Assembly: GCA_030762895.1 (NCBI GenBank)
Contig: CM061064.1
Location: forward strand, 135,949,847-136,013,846
Direction: 5' to 3'
Length of the DNA stretch: 64,000 bases
From: Sophora flavescens
Taxonomy: Eukaryota > Streptophyta > Magnoliopsida > Fabales > Fabaceae
Position 1 is the first letter of the stretch; the number at the start of each line of letters is the position of its first letter. Below the pieces are notes generated by a model. The model did no database searches. It was not told the origin of the DNA and saw nothing but the letters and a program-made list of their open reading frames with translations. Positions 59,276 through 64,000 of this stretch are shown here, one piece after another. The position numbers were made by a program, and so were the translations under genes.

Positions 59276-61155
59276 ATGACAGCAAAGAAAGGAGGCCGCA
59301 TCAAACATAAAGCAGTGAAAAATGCTCCCCTGCCTCTGCTAATCCAAACGAAACCCTAACCAGCTGGGATGGTGAGGAAGCGCAAGAGAAGTACGAAAAA
59401 GAAACTCTCAACTGCAGCCACCATCCTGAAAAAGGTTTCAAATACAGAAAAAGGATGAACTTGGGTATGTTACCAGTGCTAGTAGATGTGATTGAAGCGA
59501 ACAAATGGAAGACCTTTGCCGAGCACAGAGATGGGTTCTGTACCCAAATGCTTAGGGAGTTCTATACAAACATTGCGTCTGACGCCCAAACATTTGTGGT
59601 TATCAGAGGAGGTAAGGTGTCTTTTTATGCAAAAACGATTAACCAACATCTTGGGTTGGAGGAAGTGGAAAGCGAATATCAGCAAATCCTGAAAGCTGCA
59701 ACAACTATCAAGCTACAACAAATGAAGAATGACCTAGTTCTCCTTGGCTCAAACTTCATTCAACAAGCAGAGGGTCAACTCAAACTGCCTCAGTCCATGC
59801 TGCAACCTCTTGCAAAAATCTGGTACCACTTCCTCATATACTCTCTCTCCCCCACTGCTCATCTGGAGACAGTAGACAAAGAGCGTCTAGTTCTATTACA
59901 CTGCATCTTGAACAAAAATAAGATCAACGTGGGGGAGATACTAAAGAGTCAGGTCTCTATCTGTGCAATGAAGCAGCAAGGTAACTTGATCTTTCCCTAT
60001 CTCATTACTGAACTCTGTCTGGAGTAAGGAATAGAGTACAACCCTGGAGAAGGACTAGAACAGAACAAGGGCCATGTTGATATGAATTGCATGTTGAGGA
60101 TGTATTCTAACTCCGAGAAAGCCAATGAAAAAGACAGTGCAAGAAAACCTCCTAGATCTGGCACCCCAGAACAGCAGGATCGTTTTGGGATGTTGGAGCA
60201 GAAAGTAGACCAATTGACCGTCTTGCTGCAGCAACACATACAGCATGAGAAGACCTTCTAGCAATATTGCTTCTGCAAGTATCAATGGGAGAAGCAAATG
60301 ATGAAACTCAATGGTTGGAAGCTTGAGACCCCAATCCCCCAGTTCCCTCAGGAAATTTTTCCACCTTTTGTTGAAGATGTCCTTGTAACACCCCATCAAT
60401 ACAAATCTGTTTCTGATCCAGTACCTGAAAACCCTGAAAAATCTGTCAACATTGATTCTGCCCGTAGCTCTGCCTCGGATGAAGAATGGATGGGTATTGC
60501 CCCATCCAAGAAGCAGCAGCAGAAAGACACTGAAGCCCCTTCTTCTAAAAAGAAGAAACCTGCCTCGAAAATCCCCCAGCAAGAGCAAGAGAGCACTAAA
60601 AGGCTGCGTGTTGCAGCGCCTGAGAAAGTACCCTCCAGCACCCCTATTGTAGCATCAACTCCTTCCTCAACATCAAAACTAGCAAAAAGCAAAAAGTCAG
60701 CTACTGTGAAGGAGAGCCCAGTGACAAAGATAGCCGCTACCTATGCCGCAACAAAAAATGAAGAAGAGGATGACATAATGCCTCTCTCAAAGAAACTAAA
60801 AGTGATTGCACCCAATGTTGCAGCGAAGATTCAGAAGGAAAAGGTAGCTGCAGCATTGCAGGAACAAGAAGCTAAAGCTGCTGCAGCAGAGGAATCTGAC
60901 AAAGAAGAAGCTACTGAGGTAGGGGAGGAAAAAGAAGAAGAAGATGAAGGGAGTGATGAGGCTGAAGAAGAGGATACAGAGAGTGTTGAACCACAAGATG
61001 AGGCATGAGATGAAGAAGAAGAAGAAGAAGAAGAAGAAGAAAAATATGAAGAAGAGAAGGAAGAGGAGGAAGTCCAGGTCACTGGAACAAAACAAGGCAA
61101 GGTATCCTCCAAAAGTGGAGGCACCAGGAAGAGTTTGCGCACCAGAGCTGCATAG
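59276..61155 (+). pseudogene. env-position ORF of Athila-type element H (putative plant transposon protein)
   Basis: It sits after pol where Athila elements carry an extra ORF. An ATG at 59276 (MTAKKGGRIKHKAVK) shifts frame into 59455-60027, a globular part with LREFYTNIASDAQTF, INQHLGLEEVESEY, IWYHFLIYSLSPTAHLE and HCILNKNKINVGEIL. This resembles the plant family annotated as putative plant transposon protein. After in-frame stops at 60025-60027 and 60258-60260 comes a coiled-coil part (FGMLEQKVDQLTVLLQQH). A Lys/Ser/Glu-rich tail (60298-61155) follows, with a stop at 61006-61008 and EEEEEEEEE-type runs. I see no signal peptide or membrane anchor, so an envelope role is not supported. Confidence 0.7.
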
Positions 61156-61189
61156 GCTTGAAACATTGCCAAAGTGGATGTTGCAGCTT

Positions 61190-62167
61190 GCAGCAACATC
61201 CCATATCAGGATGCCCTAAACCTTCATTCCCATACCACCTCCTTTGCTTGGACCATAAAGCATCCAAGACTTACCACCATCATTAGTAACAACACCTTAG
61301 ACCCAAACCGTGGGGTCAAGGGCCCCTTTGCCAAAAAGCACCAAGGTCCACCATAACAACACCTCGACCATAAAGCATCGAGTCACTTTGGCCAAAAAGC
61401 ACCAAAGTGTAACAACATGCGGCAACCCATCGGGTACCAGCTTAACCAGCCTATTGCCTTTGGTCATCTTAATTAATCTTTAAATTAGATTATCTAACTT
61501 GTTATCATTCAATTAGTGTATTATTACTTCGTTTGGGGATACTCGGAGTGAAATACCCCTTTAATTCATTAGTTTCAGTTTTTGACCAGTAAGGGGAGCA
61601 CGGGCGTGCTTACCCTAGCACAACCGTGCTCCTGGGCAGGGCCATACTGTTCTGGGAAGAATTCAACGTGTTCTTGGAGTTTAGGCTCCCTAATTCTCCC
61701 AAATCAGATCCTAGGGTCTTAACTAAAACATTCGGCATGAAACCTCACCCCTCACTAACGCGGTTCATGTCTTATGAAGTATTTGGGAACAAATCCCTTA
61801 ATTCCTATGTTAACTAAGAGTCCTAAATTAAACCAATTAGAATCTTATTAACATATTCAATGTGTTAACAACATCAGTCAACCAACATTCAACATAATCC
61901 ATATCATAACAACAACATCCATAACATAGGCATTCATACCAAACTCATGGTACAGGACAATTCAATAGGCATGCCATATCATGAAAATCTCAACAATTAT
62001 AACAAATAGGCATACCAATTAATCCAATTAAACATATAAACAATTCAATCATACAACCAGGTAGATCATGGTATCAATAACATTATAACAACAATAAACT
62101 GGGCTATAGGAACCCCTCATCTTACGCTACTCCCTAGCCTAGTGTATACAGTATTCTTCTCCTATAC
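61190..62167 (-). mobile_element. reverse LTR fragment between elements H and Z
   Basis: It has a short repeat with GACCATAAAGCATC and GCCAAAAAGCACCAA (61250-61410), an A/T-rich stretch with many CATAACAAC, and ACCAGGTAGATCATGG at 62056-62071, a variant of the motif in other Tekay-type LTRs in minus orientation. The left border is unclear; the right border is the TG of LTR Z. Confidence 0.5.
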
Positions 62168-63557
62168 TGATAAGCCTCTGGCTTATCTAGTTTTATAACT
62201 AGTAAGACTGTGGTTTATGTGCTAATTATTCGAGTTCAATCTCGTTTTCGCCCAAATTTGGCCTTGTTTTGTTCCTAAGTTAGACTTTGACTCGATTTAT
62301 GTATTTTTATTAGTTTTTAGTCTATTTGGTGTAGAATTACGCTTTTTGTTTCTTTTTATGTTTCAGGTTAGAAGTGAAGCTCCTAGAGTCAAGGAAAATG
62401 AAGAAAATAGTGGAAATTGCCATTCTGGAGATACTCGCCCCGCGAGAGGATGCTCGCCTCGCGAGCCTGAAGACCAGCTGAGCAGCAACAGTCATCATTT
62501 CTGTCCCGCCTCGCGAATACTGAAGACCCTGGAGGACAGAGACCATCACGGCCAAGCCGTGATGAAGAGAACGACCGTGACAGACTAGGATTTGAAGTCT
62601 CGCCTCGCGAAACATCCTATCGCCTCGCAAAAGTCCAATTTGAAAACAAGCCATTTTTTTATATTCGCGTCGCGAGAAGCTGCTCGCCTCGCGAGCGCGC
62701 GCAGAATCTGAACTCTATATATTGCTGTTTTAGGGCAGAAACGGGAGTTTTTGGTTCTCCACTGTTTTGTAGCGTTTTTGGCCGAATTCCTTGTTTTCTG
62801 GAGCTGCGTCTCCTCTTTTCTTTTTCTTACTTTACTATGGTGATTATGTCCGATTGTTTGTGCGTCGTTACGAGCATTAGGAACTAATCCCCTCGTGTAA
62901 GGGATCAATGAAACCACCCATGGCGGTGTAGTGTTCGATGTGATGTATGTTTCTCTCCCTTTTCTCAATTAATGTTTTCCAATTCTGAATTGATTGCGTT
63001 GATCATATGCATGCGTGATTGACTAGTTAAACGTGTTGAGGCTTAGTAGGCAAATCGCGTTTTAGAACATGAATTGGGAACATCGATCGACTATTGCACG
63101 AGAGTGAGTAGGAGATCGGTGCAACCTTATAGGAACCAGATTTAACAGAGTTTGATCATTAGGGTTATGAGACCTAGTAAGTAATTAATCCAATCATTGA
63201 ATATGTCCTATTGAGCACGACAGTGGATATAGGAGAATTTGGGGGTCCTGGCTGACATTGTAATTGAACTTAGTGAAGAATCATCATCACTTGGGTACTA
63301 TGCATGATTGGGTAGGTGGATTTGAGACCTTAGATATTTTAATTTCAGATTTTAATACCTTAGCTTTATTTTATTCATTAATTTGAATTGCGATCCCATC
63401 TTCTCTCTCCCTCAACCACTTTCCTTGCTTGACCAAACGTATCGACTTTCCCACGAATTGGTAGAATTGGTAGCCCAATCCCTGAGTTCGACCTCGATAA
63501 TTGCTTACTGAGTTTTATTACTTACGATGACCCGATACACTTGCCGGTGACTCAACA
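62168..63557 (+). repeat. 5' LTR of Athila-type element Z
   Basis: It begins TGATAAGCCTCTGGCTTATC and ends GGTGACTCAACA, followed by AGTTTTTGGCGCC. Length is 1390 bp. TATATATT lies at 62716-62723, and the CGCG palindrome cluster directly upstream at 62443-62702. It is the same family as the solo LTR at 48129. Confidence 0.85.
62443..62702. promoter_or_regulatory. paired CTCGCCTCGCGAG palindromes upstream of the Z TATA box
   Basis: CTCGCCCCGCGAG and CTCGCCTCGCGAG are close together (62443-62465), then CCCGCCTCGCGAA (62505). TCTCGCCTCGCGAAA and TCGCCTCGCAAA follow (62598-62631), then TTCGCGTCGCGAGAA and CTCGCCTCGCGAGCGCGCG (62664-62702). ATCACGGCCAAGCCGTGAT is at 62546-62564. Order and pairing are as in the solo LTR, which suggests selection or at least an ancestral promoter module. 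Confidence 0.55.
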
Positions 63558-63563
63558 AGTTTT

Positions 63564-63581
63564 TGGCGCCGTTGTCGGGGA
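63564..63581 (+). promoter_or_regulatory. primer-binding site of element Z (Asp tRNA type)
   Basis: TGGCGCCGTTGTCGGGGA is the standard Athila/Calypso primer site, six bases after the LTR end. Confidence 0.92.
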
Positions 63582-63718
63582 TTGGCACAACCAATTTTCC
63601 TAATTTTTAGGGAATTTGATTATTTGGTTAAGCTGTTTTTATTTTTATTTTTCTGTTATTTATTTATTTTTATTTCTCTCTACTTCTTTGATTCCACTTG
63701 GTCTTGCCTTGTTTTTGT

Positions 63719-64000
63719 ATGCGAGGTACCCTCTCACAAGAGGACTTGCTATTTGATTCGGAGATCACCAAGACCGAGAAGCGCTTAAGGAAAGAAGCCA
63801 GAGAGCGAAAGAGGCTTGAAGCAATTGAATTTGAGGAGATGGCCGCAAATCCTCCTCCTCCTCCTTACAAGCCTCTCTTCGAGTACAGTCTACCCAACTT
63901 GGGTGATTGTGATTCTTCTGTCGTGAGGGGCAACTTGAATACAGATTCCTTTAGAGTGGAAGGATGTGTCACAGCCCAGATCCGTGAGAATCAATTTGAT
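63719..64000 (+). CDS. gag start of Athila-type element Z, cut by window edge
   Basis: The ATG at 63719 opens a frame that is uninterrupted to the window end (94 codons). It starts MRGTLSQEDLLFDSEITK, followed by a strongly basic RLRKEARERKRLE helix and a Pro-rich NPPPPPYKPLFEYSLPN. Then come NTDSFRVEGCVTAQIREN, similar to the segment before the capsid in Athila-type gag. The start is chosen because it is the first ATG with a long basic frame after the primer site. As no break is seen, Z may be the youngest Athila-type element here, but only its first tenth is visible. Confidence 0.7.
   Translation, partial: MRGTLSQEDLLFDSEITKTEKRLRKEARERKRLEAIEFEEMAANPPPPPYKPLFEYSLPNLGDCDSSVVRGNLNTDSFRVEGCVTAQIRENQFD

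Noticed and set aside
59276..61155. Env-position ORF as a true envelope gene
   Set aside because: No signal peptide, membrane segment or cleavage site seen; it resembles the putative plant transposon protein family with a charged tail.
60796..61199. Ser/Phe-rich minus-strand frames opposite the env-position ORF
   Set aside because: Reverse reading of GAA/GAG-rich DNA; the plus strand has the coherent protein pattern.

Overview
This window is repeat-rich nuclear DNA from a flowering plant, most likely a dicot. No intact host gene, RNA gene or CRISPR array is visible. The evidence is nested Ty3/gypsy LTR retrotransposons with plant initiator-Met or Asp-type primer sites, a CACTA (En/Spm) DNA transposon with a TNP2-type transposase, a MITE-like element, and pervasive stops and frameshifts in almost every coding region. 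The species cannot be told from the sequence alone.

Layout. 1-15980: 3' part of a Tat-type Ty3 element (element A) with pol, a 74-bp minisatellite, a decayed antisense gene and a 3' LTR. It is split at 2739-11894 by a minus-strand giant-LTR element (G) that is almost all LTR: two ~4.2-kb LTRs around a 707-bp non-coding core, with a perfect AAATT target duplication. 15981-17030: unassigned DNA plus a 190-bp MITE-like element. 17040-17729 and 24200-24315: minus-strand Tekay-like integrase fragment split by a complete 6.47-kb CACTA element (17730-24196, target duplication TAT). 24316-28703: LTR, primer site and gag of Tekay-like element Y, broken by element X. 28704-51691: Tekay-like element X (plus strand). 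Its 5' LTR is interrupted by minus-strand element E (29810-37530), by a duplicated junction, by a 4.47-kb solo LTR of a G relative (37623-42089, duplication GTTGG) and by a solo LTR of E (42442-45447, duplication CATTC). X gag is interrupted by an Athila-like solo LTR (48129-49338). 51692-52544 and about 61190-62167: reverse LTR pieces. 52545-61155: Athila-type element H with gag, protease, a deleted reverse transcriptase/integrase fusion and an env-position ORF. 62168-64000: 5' LTR, primer site and gag start of another Athila-type element (Z).

The parts are layers of insertion rather than a cooperating gene set. Order can be read from the nesting: A before G; the Tekay fragment before CACTA and Y; Y before X; X before E; E before the local duplication; the duplication before the G-type solo LTR. 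The most interesting signals are the LTR-dominated non-autonomous family G, paired CTCGCCTCGCGAG palindromes upstream of the TATA box in the Athila-type LTRs, a 17-bp motif (CCAGGCAGATCATGCAT) shared by otherwise different Tekay-type LTRs, LTR-specific hairpin and minisatellite arrays, a possible captured gene start inside the CACTA element, and a recombination scar that seems to join a full-length and a solo-LTR allele of E.
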